DNA of 42,039 nt from Sedimentisphaerales bacterium (GTDB taxonomy: Bacteria; Planctomycetota; Phycisphaerae; Sedimentisphaerales; Anaerobacaceae), in contig JANQHJ010000128.1 in the NCBI GenBank assembly GCA_028282745.1, positions 1 through 42,039 of the forward strand, written 5' to 3'. The position numbers and the translations under genes are program-made. Shown in pieces: positions 1 to 8,628 of the stretch. The notes under the pieces are model-generated. The model did not search any database. It worked only from the letters and a program-made list of their open reading frames with translations, and was not told where the DNA came from. Position 1 is the first letter of the stretch; each line of letters begins with the position of its first letter.

Positions 1-230
1 ATGATGTTGACCTTATGATGGTCGAGGCCATGGGCAGAATCCCATTCACCCGGCGGTATATTTACCGCGCCGGGGATATGGCTGGTATGGAAATCAGCCG
101 GGTAACGGACGTCAACGATGTTAATATCTTCTTTATCCTCGATCATGTGCTGTAACTCCACCGGGCCTGTGGTGAATTCGAGTTTGTTCTTAAAAAATTT
201 GACAGCTTTGTTTGTATCTACAAGAGACAT
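1..230 (-). CDS. Rhodanese-like domain protein (3' end outside window)
   Basis: About 76 N-terminal residues are visible. The start is ATG at 230, preceded by a strong GGAGGAG ribosome site and an A-rich spacer. The protein opens MSLVDTNKAVKFF and then shows the first half of a rhodanese fold: a VELQHMI helix, the strand INIVDVR, and the DFHTSHIPGAVNIP segment typical of single-domain rhodaneses (DVR...HIPGA). The active-site cysteine loop would lie beyond the window edge, so sulfurtransferase activity cannot be judged. The gene is divergent from guaB and about 185 bp away, so the two may share a control region. Family assignment is firm; substrate is unknown. Confidence 0.85.
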   Translation of the reverse strand, partial: MSLVDTNKAVKFFKNKLEFTTGPVELQHMIEDKEDINIVDVRYPADFHTSHIPGAVNIPPGEWDSAHGLDHHKVNI

Positions 231-415
231 TTTTTTGCTCCTCCAGTACTGAATTTTGCTAAAATTTCAATTTCTTATGTTATTTACGTTTGTTTTTGAT
301 TTTAGATTGGTTGTTTTTCAATAAAAGTTGCCAAAATGGGACGTATGGATGAAAATAAGGATTGACCGCTGGGTCAGATATGGTTATATATATTGGGCTA
401 AAAAGGGAGCCTATA

Positions 416-1900
416 ATGACACCTCAAAGCCATTCGGATAAAATCATCAGCGATGCCATTACATTCGATGATGTTCTGTTAATACCCGCAGCGAGCAATA
501 TTGTGCCGAGTCAGGCCCAGACGAGAACGCAGTTGACCAACAATATCAGTATCAATATCCCCATTGTCTCGGCGGCTATGGATACGGTAACCGAATCGGC
601 GCTGGCTATCGCTTTAGCCCAGGAGGGCGGTATCGGTATTATTCATAAGAACCTGGATATCGAGGCCCAGAAGCGTGAAGTCGCCAAAGTAAAACGCAGT
701 GAGAACGGTGTTATTCTCGATCCGGTAACGCTGACACCTAATGAGCCGGTCAGCCAAGCCCGTGATCTGATGAAGGAGCAGAATGTATCTGGAATTCCTA
801 TCGTTGACGGCAAAAAGCTTGTCGGTATCCTAACACGCCGCGATCTGAAGTTCTTAAAAGATTACCATGTCGAGATTTCCAAGGTTATGACAAAAAATAA
901 CCTCGTAACAGGCCCAGCTGGTACTACACTTGAGCAGGCAAAAGAGATAATACACAAACGCAAGGTTGAAAAACTGCTTCTGGTAAATGAGAACGGCGAG
1001 CTGGCGGGCCTTATTACGATGCGTGATATTGATCGCGTTCAGCAGTATCCGATAGCAGCTCGTGATTCGCGCGGCAGGCTAAGAGTTGGTGCGGCGGTCG
1101 GAGTTAATAACTATGAGCGGATCGAGGCTTTGATCGAGGCAGAGGTCGATGTGATAGTTGTTGATACGGCACACGGCCATTCACAGAACGTTATCGATAC
1201 GGTCAAGGGCATCAAGAGCAAATATGATATAGATGTCATCGCTGGTAATATCGCGACGAAGAAAGCGGCGGAGGATCTAATAAAGGCTGGTGCCAATGCT
1301 GTTAAGGCTGGTATTGGGCCCGGTGCGATATGTACGACACGAGTAATTTCCGGTGTAGGCGTGCCGCAGGTGACAGCTATTATGGAATGTGTAGCGGCAG
1401 CTGAGCCGCACGGTATTCCGGTCATCGCCGACGGCGGGATCAGGCAGAGCGGCGATATTACAAAGGCAATAGCGGCAGGGGCCTCGAGTGTCATGCTCGG
1501 CTCGCTGTTTGCCGGATTAGCGGAAAGCCCGGGCCAGAGAGTGATATACAAAGGCAGGCAGTTCAAGGAATATCGCGGGATGGGCTCGTTAGGGGCGATG
1601 GTCAAGGGCTCCGCTGACAGGTATGGCCAGAAAGGTGTTTCTGAAAAAGATAAACTCGTACCGGAGGGTGTGGAAGGGCGTGTGCCTTATCGAGGACATC
1701 TTAGCGATTTCGTATATCAGTTAGTCGGCGGCCTGCGGGCTGGAATGGGCTATTGTGGTACGATGGATATCAATAAGCTTAGGAAAGAAGCTAAATTCGT
1801 TCGAATCAGCTCGGCGTCGGTGCAGGAATCACATCCGCATGATATCCAGATCATTAAGGAATCGCCGAACTACTCGACCTCACTGCCGTTTGAGAGCTGA
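416..1900 (+). CDS. guaB: IMP dehydrogenase
   Basis: Oxidises IMP to XMP with NAD+, the first committed step of GMP synthesis, in the cytosol. The chosen start is ATG 416, which follows GGGAG by six bases and gives 494 residues, the usual family length. A TTG at 362 would add 18 unlikely residues. The N-terminal FDDVLLIPA and SAAMDTVTE strands are followed by two CBS domains (about residues 95-210), then the barrel with GGIR and the GPGAICTTR loop whose Cys306 forms the thioimidate intermediate. The mobile flap carries the Arg-Tyr pair in SADRYGQ. The C-terminal 15 codons are duplicated downstream (2763-2810). guaA lies 2.6 kb away behind an inserted-looking island; in many bacteria the two genes are adjacent. 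Confidence 0.98.
   Translation: MTPQSHSDKIISDAITFDDVLLIPAASNIVPSQAQTRTQLTNNISINIPIVSAAMDTVTESALAIALAQEGGIGIIHKNLDIEAQKREVAKVKRSENGVILDPVTLTPNEPVSQARDLMKEQNVSGIPIVDGKKLVGILTRRDLKFLKDYHVEISKVMTKNNLVTGPAGTTLEQAKEIIHKRKVEKLLLVNENGELAGLITMRDIDRVQQYPIAARDSRGRLRVGAAVGVNNYERIEALIEAEVDVIVVDTAHGHSQNVIDTVKGIKSKYDIDVIAGNIATKKAAEDLIKAGANAVKAGIGPGAICTTRVISGVGVPQVTAIMECVAAAEPHGIPVIADGGIRQSGDITKAIAAGASSVMLGSLFAGLAESPGQRVIYKGRQFKEYRGMGSLGAMVKGSADRYGQKGVSEKDKLVPEGVEGRVPYRGHLSDFVYQLVGGLRAGMGYCGTMDINKLRKEAKFVRISSASVQESHPHDIQIIKESPNYSTSLPFES
1853..1900 (+). repeat. Direct repeat, copy 1 (guaB 3' end)
   Basis: The last 15 codons and stop of guaB. The block is repeated at 2763-2810 with 41 of 48 bases identical by eye. 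The similarity stops exactly at the stop codon, so this copy is probably the attachment or recombination end of the downstream insert. Confidence 0.8.
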
Positions 1901-1920
1901 TTTTTAACAGGATAAAACCG

Positions 1921-2760
1921 TTGAAGAAACAAGAATCCAAAACAAAAATAGCGATTTTCAGGAAAAAGGAAGTCAGAAAAACCATCCACGAAAATCAATG
2001 GTGGTTTGTCATTAAGGATGTTATTGCTGCATTGACAGATTCGACTCAACCTGAAGGTTATATTAAGGATATGCGTAGAAGGGATGAAGAGTTAGCAAAA
2101 GGGTGGGGGCAAATTGCCACCCCCCTTCCTGTACAAACCGCAGGAGGTATTCAAAAGCTAAATTGCGCTGATACCGAAGGGATTTTCCGTATAATTCAGT
2201 CAATTCCATCACCCAAGGCAGAGCCGTTTAAACGATGGCTGGCTAAAGTCGGTTATGAGCGCATCGAGGAAATCGAAGATCCGGAACTTGCTACAAAAAG
2301 AACTCGGGCTCTCTACAAGGCCAAGGGCTATTCAGATGACTGGATCGAAAAGAGAATGCGCGGTATCGCAATTCGTGAGGAATTGACCGATGAGTGGAAA
2401 AAACACGGTGTTAAAGAGAGTAAAGAATACGAAATTCTAACTGCCGAGATATCCAAGGCTGCTTTTGGGCTTACACCCAGCCAATATAAAGAACTTAAAG
2501 GGTTAAAAAGAGAAAATTTGAGGGATCATATGACCGATTTGGAGCTTATTTTCTCGATGCTCGGTGAAGCCTCGACAACACAGATAACCAAAATTGAGCA
2601 TCCAGAAGGTTTTGAAGAGAATAAAAACGTATCAAGAAGGGGTGGAAATGTAGCTGGGATTGCACGAAAAAAACTCGAACAGGAAACAAAACAAAAGGTT
2701 ATCAGCAAAGATAATTATTTGCAAAAACCACAGGGTAAGGAACTTGAAAATGGAAAGTAA
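1921..2760 (+). CDS. BRO-N domain protein, DinD/antirepressor-like
   Basis: A 279-residue protein starting at TTG 1921, with AGGA upstream and only 20 bases after the guaB stop. Residues about 10-110 resemble the BRO-N DNA-binding domain of phage antirepressors (WWFVIKDV, then a D/Y-rich helix region, then FRIIQSIPSPKAEPFKRW). The C-terminal half (RTRALYKAKGY, LKGLKRENLRDHM, GG.VAG.ARKKLEQ) resembles the C-terminal part of the DNA-damage-inducible DinD/BRO family, which is found on mobile DNA and near restriction systems. E. coli DinD acts on RecA filaments, but whether this distant relative does so is unknown. The gene lies between two copies of the guaB tail, which suggests it is cargo of an insertion. 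No integrase is visible. Family call is good; function is open. Confidence 0.8.
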   Translation: MKKQESKTKIAIFRKKEVRKTIHENQWWFVIKDVIAALTDSTQPEGYIKDMRRRDEELAKGWGQIATPLPVQTAGGIQKLNCADTEGIFRIIQSIPSPKAEPFKRWLAKVGYERIEEIEDPELATKRTRALYKAKGYSDDWIEKRMRGIAIREELTDEWKKHGVKESKEYEILTAEISKAAFGLTPSQYKELKGLKRENLRDHMTDLELIFSMLGEASTTQITKIEHPEGFEENKNVSRRGGNVAGIARKKLEQETKQKVISKDNYLQKPQGKELENGK

Positions 2761-2762
2761 TA

Positions 2763-2810
2763 ATCAAGGAACCACCGAACTACTCGACATCACTGCCATT
2801 TGAAAGCTAA
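2763..2810 (+). pseudogene. Diverged second copy of the guaB 3' end (direct repeat, copy 2)
   Basis: Read in frame, it encodes [15 protein letters not shown] and a stop. The guaB end is [15 protein letters not shown], so 14 of 15 residues match. Five of the seven base differences are synonymous third-position or stop-codon changes (ATT/ATC, ACC/ACA, CCG/CCA, GAG/GAA, TGA/TAA). The fragment was therefore under protein-level selection before it was cut off, and is a remnant of another guaB allele, not a recent copy. It begins two bases after the BRO-N stop codon. No guaB similarity is seen before 2763. Confidence 0.8.
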
Positions 2811-2844
2811 CCCACTTTGGTATCCTTCCTAAGGAGATAATAAA

Positions 2845-3702
2845 ATGCCTACTACGTTGAAGAAAAGGAGAAAAATTATTAAAATAAGTGTTGATATGGA
2901 ACTCCCTGTGGATTCAATAATATGTGGAGATTGTGAAAACATCGTCAATGAGTTTCCTGATGATAGTATAGACCTTATAGTAACTTCCCCACCTTATGCC
3001 GATTGTCGCAAGAATACATATGGTGGAGTGCATCCAGACAAATACGTTGAATGGTTTCTCCCAAAGTCTGAACAATTTCTTAGAATTTTAAAACCGACGG
3101 GGACTTTCATACTAAATATTAAGGAAAAAGTTGTAAAAGGTGAAAGACACACATATGTAATCGACCTTATTCTTCGTATGCGTGAACAAGGTTGGTTTTG
3201 GACGGAAGAATTCATTTGGCATAAGAGAAACTGTTATCCAGGAAAATGGCCTAATCGTTTTCGTGACGCATGGGAGCGATGCCTACAATTTAACAAAGAT
3301 AAAAAATTTAAGATGTGTCAGGAAAAAGTCATGGTTCCAATGGGAAACTGGGCAAAATCAAGATTGCGAAAGCTAAGCAAGACTGATAGAAGGCGAGATG
3401 AGTCTAAAGTAAATAGTGGTTTTGGTAAAAATATTTCAAACTGGCTCGGGAGGGACAAAGCATATCCGACAAATGTTCTGCATTTGGCGACAGAATGTGC
3501 CAACAAGAACCATAGCGCCACTTTCCCCGTAAGCCTTCCTGAATGGTTTATAAAGTTATTTACCGAAAAACGTGATGTTGTTCTTGATCCTTTTGCTGGT
3601 TCAGGAACTACTGCTGTTGCAGCTAAAGAACTTGAACGTAAGTACATTGGTATCGATCTTAGTTCTGAATATTGTGAAATAGCGAAATCAAAACTCGAAT
3701 AA
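2845..3702 (+). CDS. Site-specific DNA methyltransferase, beta class
   Basis: An AdoMet-dependent DNA methyltransferase of 285 residues that modifies an amino group of adenine or cytosine. The catalytic motif IV is TSPPY (SPPY at residues 48-51). The AdoMet-binding motif I, DPFAGSGTT (from Asp248), comes near the C-terminus, which is the beta-class order. SPPY is frequent in N4-cytosine enzymes, but N6-adenine enzymes also use it, so the base is not decided. The start at ATG 2845 has AAGGAG upstream; Met18 is an alternative. The nuclease-like gene 3726-4475 follows by 23 bp, so the pair is probably a type II restriction-modification system. The reading is AT-rich compared with guaB and guaA, consistent with transfer. 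Confidence 0.92.
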   Translation: MPTTLKKRRKIIKISVDMELPVDSIICGDCENIVNEFPDDSIDLIVTSPPYADCRKNTYGGVHPDKYVEWFLPKSEQFLRILKPTGTFILNIKEKVVKGERHTYVIDLILRMREQGWFWTEEFIWHKRNCYPGKWPNRFRDAWERCLQFNKDKKFKMCQEKVMVPMGNWAKSRLRKLSKTDRRRDESKVNSGFGKNISNWLGRDKAYPTNVLHLATECANKNHSATFPVSLPEWFIKLFTEKRDVVLDPFAGSGTTAVAAKELERKYIGIDLSSEYCEIAKSKLE

Positions 3703-3725
3703 TTAGGTGTATAGGGAAGCTTTAA

Positions 3726-4475
3726 ATGGAAAAACTAAACATCAAAGAGTTGGAGGAATTTGTAAACAAGAATATTTCATTGTTCCATGCAGGGAAACAA
3801 AAAGCATTAGAGAATTTGAAATTAAGACAATTGCTTAAGAAGAAAAACCCCTATCTTTTCAAAGCAAAAAACATATCTGTTGCCTGGGAGTTAGTTAAAG
3901 AGGTATTAGAGGCTTTTCTTTCATCCTCAGAAGAAAAATTATTTGGGGATTTTTTGGAAGAGTTGGCTGTGTTTATATCTGAAAAAACATGTGGGGGAAG
4001 AAAATCTGTTGCAACAGGGCTCGATATAGAGTTTGAAAACAATGACGTGCTTTATCTTGTTTCCGTTAAGTCAGGTCCTAATTGGGGCAATAGCTCTCAA
4101 CAAAAGAAACAAGAACTTGATTTCCAAAATGCTGTAAAAGTCCTCAAGCAATCAAAACACACAAAAAATGTCCAGCCAGTACTTGGGATATGTTATGGGA
4201 AAACCAGAACCTCTCATCTTCGTGGATACCTGAAAGTAGTGGGGCAGAATTTTTGGTATCTTATAAGTGAAAATGAAAATTTATACACAGATATTATTGA
4301 ACCAATAGGTTACCGTGCAAAACAACATAATACAAAATTCAAAAGGCAAAAATCTAAGATTATAAATCTTTTTACCAAAGAAATTCTTGAAGATTTTTGT
4401 AATAAAGATGGAGAAATTAACTGGAAAAAACTTATTGAGTTTAATAGCGGTAATCTTGATTTAGTACAAAAATAA
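3726..4475 (+). CDS. Probable type II restriction endonuclease (PmeII-like)
   Basis: A 249-residue soluble protein placed directly after the methyltransferase, the usual position of the cognate endonuclease. The centre carries FGDFLEELAVFI, then GLDIEF, and YLVSVKSGPNWGNSSQ, a D...(x)xK arrangement like that of the PD-(D/E)xK nuclease fold. The strand reads S-V-K where E/D-x-K is usual, so the acidic ligand may come from another residue. The SGPNWGNSSQ segment is one I associate with PmeII-type restriction enzymes, from memory only. Its target would be the sequence protected by the 2845-3702 enzyme. The gene is strongly AT-rich. The nuclease role is inferred from motif and neighbour; the subfamily name is tentative. 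Confidence 0.7.
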   Translation: MEKLNIKELEEFVNKNISLFHAGKQKALENLKLRQLLKKKNPYLFKAKNISVAWELVKEVLEAFLSSSEEKLFGDFLEELAVFISEKTCGGRKSVATGLDIEFENNDVLYLVSVKSGPNWGNSSQQKKQELDFQNAVKVLKQSKHTKNVQPVLGICYGKTRTSHLRGYLKVVGQNFWYLISENENLYTDIIEPIGYRAKQHNTKFKRQKSKIINLFTKEILEDFCNKDGEINWKKLIEFNSGNLDLVQK

Positions 4476-4503
4476 GAAAGTTTATTAAGATTAAAAATAA
4501 GAA

Positions 4504-6069
4504 ATGAATACACATAATAACGAAACGATAGCGATATTGGATTACGGCAGTCAGTATGTACAGCTGATAGCAAGGCGGGTGCGTGAGCAGAATGTATATT
4601 CGGTTATCTGCAGGGCGGATATGCCGGCGGAACGACTCAAAGAAATGAACCTAAAAGGGATAATACTTTCTGGTGGGCCGGCTTCGGTAAATACCCCCGG
4701 TGCGCCATGGTGCGATGAGAAGATATTTGATTTAGGCGTGCCGATTTTAGGCATCTGCTATGGTATGCAATTAGGCTGTAAAGTGCTCGGGGCCGAGGTG
4801 AGCGGGGCCCGGAAGCGAGAGTACGGCAGGTGCGAGGTGCAAATAGCAACCCCGACAAAAGACATCGGGACTCGGTTGTTGTCTAATTTGCCTGATAAAA
4901 TACAGGCCTGGGCCAGCCATGGCGACCAGATAGGAAAGCTGAGTGAGGATTTTGTCAGCCTTGCCCAGACGGATAACTGTCCTTACGCGGCTGTTAAGCA
5001 CAAGGGCAAATTATTTTACGGTGTACAGTTCCATCCGGAAGTATCTCATACACCCAAGGGTACTATCATCCTGCGAAATTTTCTATACGATATCTGTCAG
5101 TGCAGCGGCGACTGGAAAATGAGCGATTTTGTTACTGATACAGTCAAAAACGTCAGAAAACAGGTCAGTGATTCGACAGTTATATGCGGATTAAGCGGCG
5201 GTGTGGATTCGTCTGTAGTGGCTGCGTTATTGCATAAAGCGATCGGCGATCAGTTGATATGTATCTTTGTCGATAATGGGCTGCTAAGGAAAAATGAAAA
5301 AGAGCAGGTAGTCTCGACCTTCAAGGACCATTTCCATATCGACCTGCGAGTTGTTGACTGGTCGCAGCAATTTTTAGATAAATTAAAAAGCGTTACCGAC
5401 CCGCAGGAAAAGCGGATCATAATCGGCCATGAGTTTATCGAAGCCTTCGCATTCGAGGCGGATAAAATCGAAGGCGCAAAATTCCTCGCTCAGGGCACAT
5501 TATATCCTGATGTCATCGAGTCAGGTCATAAGGACGGCAATCCTGCCGCTAATATTAAACTGCATCATAATGTCGGCGGTCTGCCGGAAAAGCTGGGGTT
5601 TGAGTTGGTTGAGCCTCTGCGGGATCTTTTCAAAGATGAGGTTAGATTAGTTGGTGAGTATCTCGGCTTACCTGAAGATATTGTCTGGCGTCACCCGTTC
5701 CCCGGGCCGGGGCTGGCGGTGAGGATAATCGGCGATATTACTACTGAAAGGCTTGGAGTTTTAAGGCAGGCCGATGAGATTTTGATTGATGAAATCAAGT
5801 CAGCCAATCTATATAGAAAGATCAGTCAGGCTCTTTGCGTACTGGTTCCTGTATCTACGGTCGGCGTAATGGGGGATGAACGCAGCTATGAAAATGTAAT
5901 TGCTGTTCGTTGTGTCGAGACGGTGGATTTTATGACCGCTGATTTTTCCCAGATACCGTATGATGTGCTTGGCAGGGTATCGAGCAGGATAATTAACGAG
6001 GTGCGAGGCGTTAACAGGGTGGTCTATGATATTTCGAGCAAGCCGCCGGCGACAATTGAATGGGAATAG
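4504..6069 (+). CDS. guaA: GMP synthase (glutamine-hydrolysing)
   Basis: Converts XMP to GMP with ATP and glutamine and completes the pathway begun by guaB. It has 521 residues, the normal length. The N-terminal class I glutamine amidotransferase domain (about 1-195) shows the nucleophile in GICYGMQ (Cys85) and the catalytic His/Glu in QFHPEVSHT. The ATP-pyrophosphatase domain begins with the P-loop SGGVDSS (about 230). The C-terminal dimerisation domain ends with the usual KPPATIEWE. The start ATG 4504 has no clear ribosome site but matches the family N-terminus (AILDYGSQY). The gene lies immediately downstream of the restriction island, 28 bp after the nuclease stop, so it may now depend on transcription through the island or on a promoter within it. 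Confidence 0.98.
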   Translation: MNTHNNETIAILDYGSQYVQLIARRVREQNVYSVICRADMPAERLKEMNLKGIILSGGPASVNTPGAPWCDEKIFDLGVPILGICYGMQLGCKVLGAEVSGARKREYGRCEVQIATPTKDIGTRLLSNLPDKIQAWASHGDQIGKLSEDFVSLAQTDNCPYAAVKHKGKLFYGVQFHPEVSHTPKGTIILRNFLYDICQCSGDWKMSDFVTDTVKNVRKQVSDSTVICGLSGGVDSSVVAALLHKAIGDQLICIFVDNGLLRKNEKEQVVSTFKDHFHIDLRVVDWSQQFLDKLKSVTDPQEKRIIIGHEFIEAFAFEADKIEGAKFLAQGTLYPDVIESGHKDGNPAANIKLHHNVGGLPEKLGFELVEPLRDLFKDEVRLVGEYLGLPEDIVWRHPFPGPGLAVRIIGDITTERLGVLRQADEILIDEIKSANLYRKISQALCVLVPVSTVGVMGDERSYENVIAVRCVETVDFMTADFSQIPYDVLGRVSSRIINEVRGVNRVVYDISSKPPATIEWE

Positions 6070-6088
6070 CTCGGTGAAAATCACCGAG
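6070..6088 (+). other. Perfect stem-loop after guaA
   Basis: An 8-bp perfect stem (CTCGGTGA/TCACCGAG) with a three-base loop starts one base after the guaA stop. No T-run follows, so it is more likely a 3'-end stabilising or attenuating hairpin than a full intrinsic terminator. Confidence 0.5.
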
Positions 6089-6119
6089 AAATATTAAATC
6101 CTAAACGGGAGTATCAGGG

Positions 6120-6944
6120 ATGAGTACAATTCGAAGGTATGGATGGTTGTTTAGAATTGTTTGCTGTATCATATTATTAGTTGCCGGTTGTGCGGAACAT
6201 GGCGATTTCAGTATTGAAAACGAATCCGAGCCCAGGCGGGACTGGGTAAAAGAGATGTGGGGCAAACGTCACACCTGGCCTGACAGGCTATGGGATGATT
6301 CCGTAGATACCTTCACCGATTCGAATAATCTCTGGCTGTTGGGAATAACCGGAGCAGCCAGTATCGTAATGCACAACAGCAGTGCAGATGATGATATTCA
6401 GGACAGTGTCGAAGATAACAGGGTTATAGACGGTTTTTTCAGCGAATCGCTAAACATAGTCGGCGGCCCGGCTGCACATTTTGCGGTAACCGGTTTGTGG
6501 TATGCTCTTAGTGTTAATAATAACGACAAGCTCAACGAGGACCGGGCCTGGACAATGATGACCGCCCTTAGTATCAACGGCCTGGCAACTGTCGGCTTGA
6601 AAGCTGCTCGCAATAATAAAAACCCGAACGGCGATAACTGGGCCTGGCCGAGCGGGCATACCTCGAGCTCATTCACAGTCGCAGCTGTTCTGGACGAATT
6701 TTATGGTCCAAAGGTTGGCATCCCCGCTTATGCTCTTGCAACGATGGTAGCGTATAGAATGGTCGAAGAGGGCGATCACTGGATGAGTGACGCTGTTTTC
6801 GGGGCTGCCCTGGGCTGGGCGGTCGGCCATACTGTGGCGGGTAAGCATAAAAAACTTGAGTTAGCAGGTTTCGACGTTGTTCCAATGACAGTGACTACCA
6901 TGGGCAAGCCCGCATCAGGCCTGAATTTAGTGAAAAAATTCTAA
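6120..6944 (+). CDS. PAP2-family phosphatase, lipoprotein
   Basis: A 274-residue protein with an N-terminal hydrophobic segment ending in LLVAGC, a lipobox, so it is probably a lipid-anchored envelope protein (Cys near residue 23). The acid-phosphatase (PAP2) signature follows: a Lys/Arg-rich motif 1 (KAARNNKNP), motif 2 PSGHTSSSF and motif 3 R...GDHWMSD, which supplies the histidine and aspartate of the phosphotransfer site. PAP2 enzymes act on lipid phosphates such as undecaprenyl pyrophosphate or phosphatidate; the substrate here is unknown. The start ATG 6120 follows GGGAG. It stands alone between guaA and the polyamine genes. Confidence 0.85.
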   Translation: MSTIRRYGWLFRIVCCIILLVAGCAEHGDFSIENESEPRRDWVKEMWGKRHTWPDRLWDDSVDTFTDSNNLWLLGITGAASIVMHNSSADDDIQDSVEDNRVIDGFFSESLNIVGGPAAHFAVTGLWYALSVNNNDKLNEDRAWTMMTALSINGLATVGLKAARNNKNPNGDNWAWPSGHTSSSFTVAAVLDEFYGPKVGIPAYALATMVAYRMVEEGDHWMSDAVFGAALGWAVGHTVAGKHKKLELAGFDVVPMTVTTMGKPASGLNLVKKF

Positions 6945-6996
6945 ACGCATTAATAATCGTGTAGTCAGGGCTATGTCCGGTCTTAAGTCTTTTTTA

Positions 6997-7024
6997 TTGC
7001 CAAATCCCAAGCAAGCTATATAAT
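6997..7024 (+). promoter_or_regulatory. Sigma-70-type promoter for the polyamine genes
   Basis: TTGCCA (6997-7002) and TATAAT (7019-7024) with a 16-bp spacer, about 50 bases upstream of the arginine decarboxylase start. Good match to the consensus; not tested. Confidence 0.6.
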
Positions 7025-7074
7025 TCGCGCATTGTTTGCGAAGGTACATTAACAGTTGCACAGGAGTTCAATAA

Positions 7075-7626
7075 ATGATCGATTTGGTTCCGAAGAAAAT
7101 ATTTTTAACCAAAGGTGTAGGCCGGCATAAATACCAATTAAAATCTTTCGAGATGGCTCTTCGCAAAGCGGGCGTTGCCCAACAGAACCTTGTACAGGTC
7201 TCATCAATTTTGCCGCCCAAGTGTAAAATTATTAGCAGAGAAGCAGGGCTAAAGTACCTGATTCCCGGCTCGATAAGTTTCTGTGTGATGGCACGTTCGG
7301 ATACAAATGAGCACGGCAGACTGATAGCTTCGTCGATCGGCATAGCTGTTCCCAAGGACAAAGCCAAGTGGGGCTATCTTTCTGAGGTTCACGGCTATGG
7401 TATGAACAATAACCAGGCAGCTGATATGAGCGAGGACCTTGCCGCCGGGATGCTCGGTACTACCCTTGGTTTCGAGGTCGATCCCGACAAGGCATGGAGC
7501 GAGAAGGAACAGGTTTATAAATCCAGCGGTTTAATAATTCGTACAAGCAATATTACGCAAACAGCGAGAGGGCAGAGAGATATCTGGACCACTACTGTCG
7601 CTCTTGCAATGATGATTTTTGAGTAG
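7075..7626 (+). CDS. Pyruvoyl-dependent arginine decarboxylase
   Basis: Decarboxylates arginine to agmatine using a pyruvoyl group made by self-cleavage. It has 183 residues, typical for the family. The cleavage site VSSILPP is present: Ser43-Ser44 would be split, with Ser44 becoming the pyruvoyl cap of the larger chain. GSISFCVMAR and the AAGMLGTTLG helix match the rest of the fold, and a conserved ARGQRDIWTTTVA segment closes the protein. The start ATG 7075 has AGGAG upstream. Its stop overlaps the GTG start of the agmatinase by one base, so the two are translationally coupled. The enzyme is common in archaea and scattered in bacteria, including Chlamydiae and planctomycetes. Confidence 0.95.
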   Translation: MIDLVPKKIFLTKGVGRHKYQLKSFEMALRKAGVAQQNLVQVSSILPPKCKIISREAGLKYLIPGSISFCVMARSDTNEHGRLIASSIGIAVPKDKAKWGYLSEVHGYGMNNNQAADMSEDLAAGMLGTTLGFEVDPDKAWSEKEQVYKSSGLIIRTSNITQTARGQRDIWTTTVALAMMIFE

Positions 7627-8495
7627 TGAAAAAAATGAATCCGCAATTCGGTGATATAGAGCAAGCGTACTGTCAACTGGAAACCGCAAAGGTTATAATT
7701 CAACCGGCTCCTTATGATGGTACGAGCACATGGATAAAAGGTGCCGATAGGGGCCCGGCAGCAATCATCCAAGCCTCGGCAAATATGGAGCTTTATGATA
7801 TTGAGACTGATAGCGAACTGTACAAAAATGGAATACATACAGCAGAAGCAATAATCCAAAACGAGTCTCTTGAACAAATGGCGGGGGCAGTTTACAGAAA
7901 GACTTCAGATCACTTAGAACAGGATAAATTTATTGTCACAATCGGCGGTGAGCATTCGGTTAGTATCGGTGCGATAAAAGCTCACGCTGAAAAGTTTAAT
8001 GACCTGACTGTTTTACAACTCGATGCACACAGTGATCTTCGTGATGAGTATGAAGGTTCGAGATATAATCACGCTTGTGTTATGGCAAGAGCGAAAGAGA
8101 ATTGCCCAATAGTACAAGTTGGTATTCGCAGTATGGACTACGGCGAAAAGGTGAGCCTTGATACAAACAGGGTGTTTTTCGCTAAAGATATTCATAACAA
8201 TGATAGTTATATCGAGAAGGTTGTCGGCCTGCTGAGCAGCAATGTTTATATAACTATTGATCTTGATGTTTTTGATCCTTCGATAATGCCGTCAACAGGT
8301 ACGCCTGAGCCGGGCGGGCTGTTGTGGTACGATATTTTGACTTTACTAAAAAATGTTTGTAATGAGCGAAGTGTTGTCGGCTTTGATGTTGTTGAGCTAT
8401 GTCCAAACGAAAATAATAAGGCTCCGGATTTTCTGGCAGCGAAACTTATTTATAAGTTGCTTGCATATAAATTTGCCTTTATAGGTAGGTTATGA
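7626..8495 (+). CDS. speB: Agmatinase (ureohydrolase family)
   Basis: Hydrolyses agmatine to putrescine and urea, taking the product of the upstream decarboxylase. It has 289 residues with the binuclear Mn2+ site of the arginase fold: GGEHS (His110), DAHSD (Asp133, His135, Asp137) and DLDVFDP (Asp212, Asp214). GGL and the late GFDVVELCPN segment are also typical of agmatinases. The GTG start at 7626 overlaps the previous stop codon; ATG 7635 is an alternative. Arginase or an aminopropylagmatine ureohydrolase are possible alternatives from sequence alone, but the neighbour favours agmatine. A palindromic repeat follows the gene immediately. Confidence 0.92.
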   Translation: MKKMNPQFGDIEQAYCQLETAKVIIQPAPYDGTSTWIKGADRGPAAIIQASANMELYDIETDSELYKNGIHTAEAIIQNESLEQMAGAVYRKTSDHLEQDKFIVTIGGEHSVSIGAIKAHAEKFNDLTVLQLDAHSDLRDEYEGSRYNHACVMARAKENCPIVQVGIRSMDYGEKVSLDTNRVFFAKDIHNNDSYIEKVVGLLSSNVYITIDLDVFDPSIMPSTGTPEPGGLLWYDILTLLKNVCNERSVVGFDVVELCPNENNKAPDFLAAKLIYKLLAYKFAFIGRL

Positions 8496-8500
8496 ACTTT

Positions 8501-8604
8501 GTCATTGCGAGCGGAGCGAAGCAATCTCAATATTTTAAAATCTAAGATTGCCGCAGTCGCTAACGCTCCTTCGCAATGACAGAATCAGTGTTTTATACAA
8601 AGCA
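8501..8604 (-). repeat. Palindromic MITE-like repeat, copy 1
   Basis: An 80-bp core (8501-8580) begins GTCATTGCGAGCGGAGCGAAGC and ends with the complement TCGCAATGAC, so it can fold into a long hairpin. Read on the minus strand it matches the 12473 copy, including the flank TGCTTTGTA (here to 8604). It lies between the agmatinase and the DHS-like gene and may influence their shared transcript. Confidence 0.8.
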
Positions 8605-8628
8605 GTATGAATTTTCTCAGGAATAACG

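Noticed and set aside
1111-1605. 164-codon minus-strand ORF inside guaB
   Set aside because: Antisense shadow of a highly conserved gene with no independent support.
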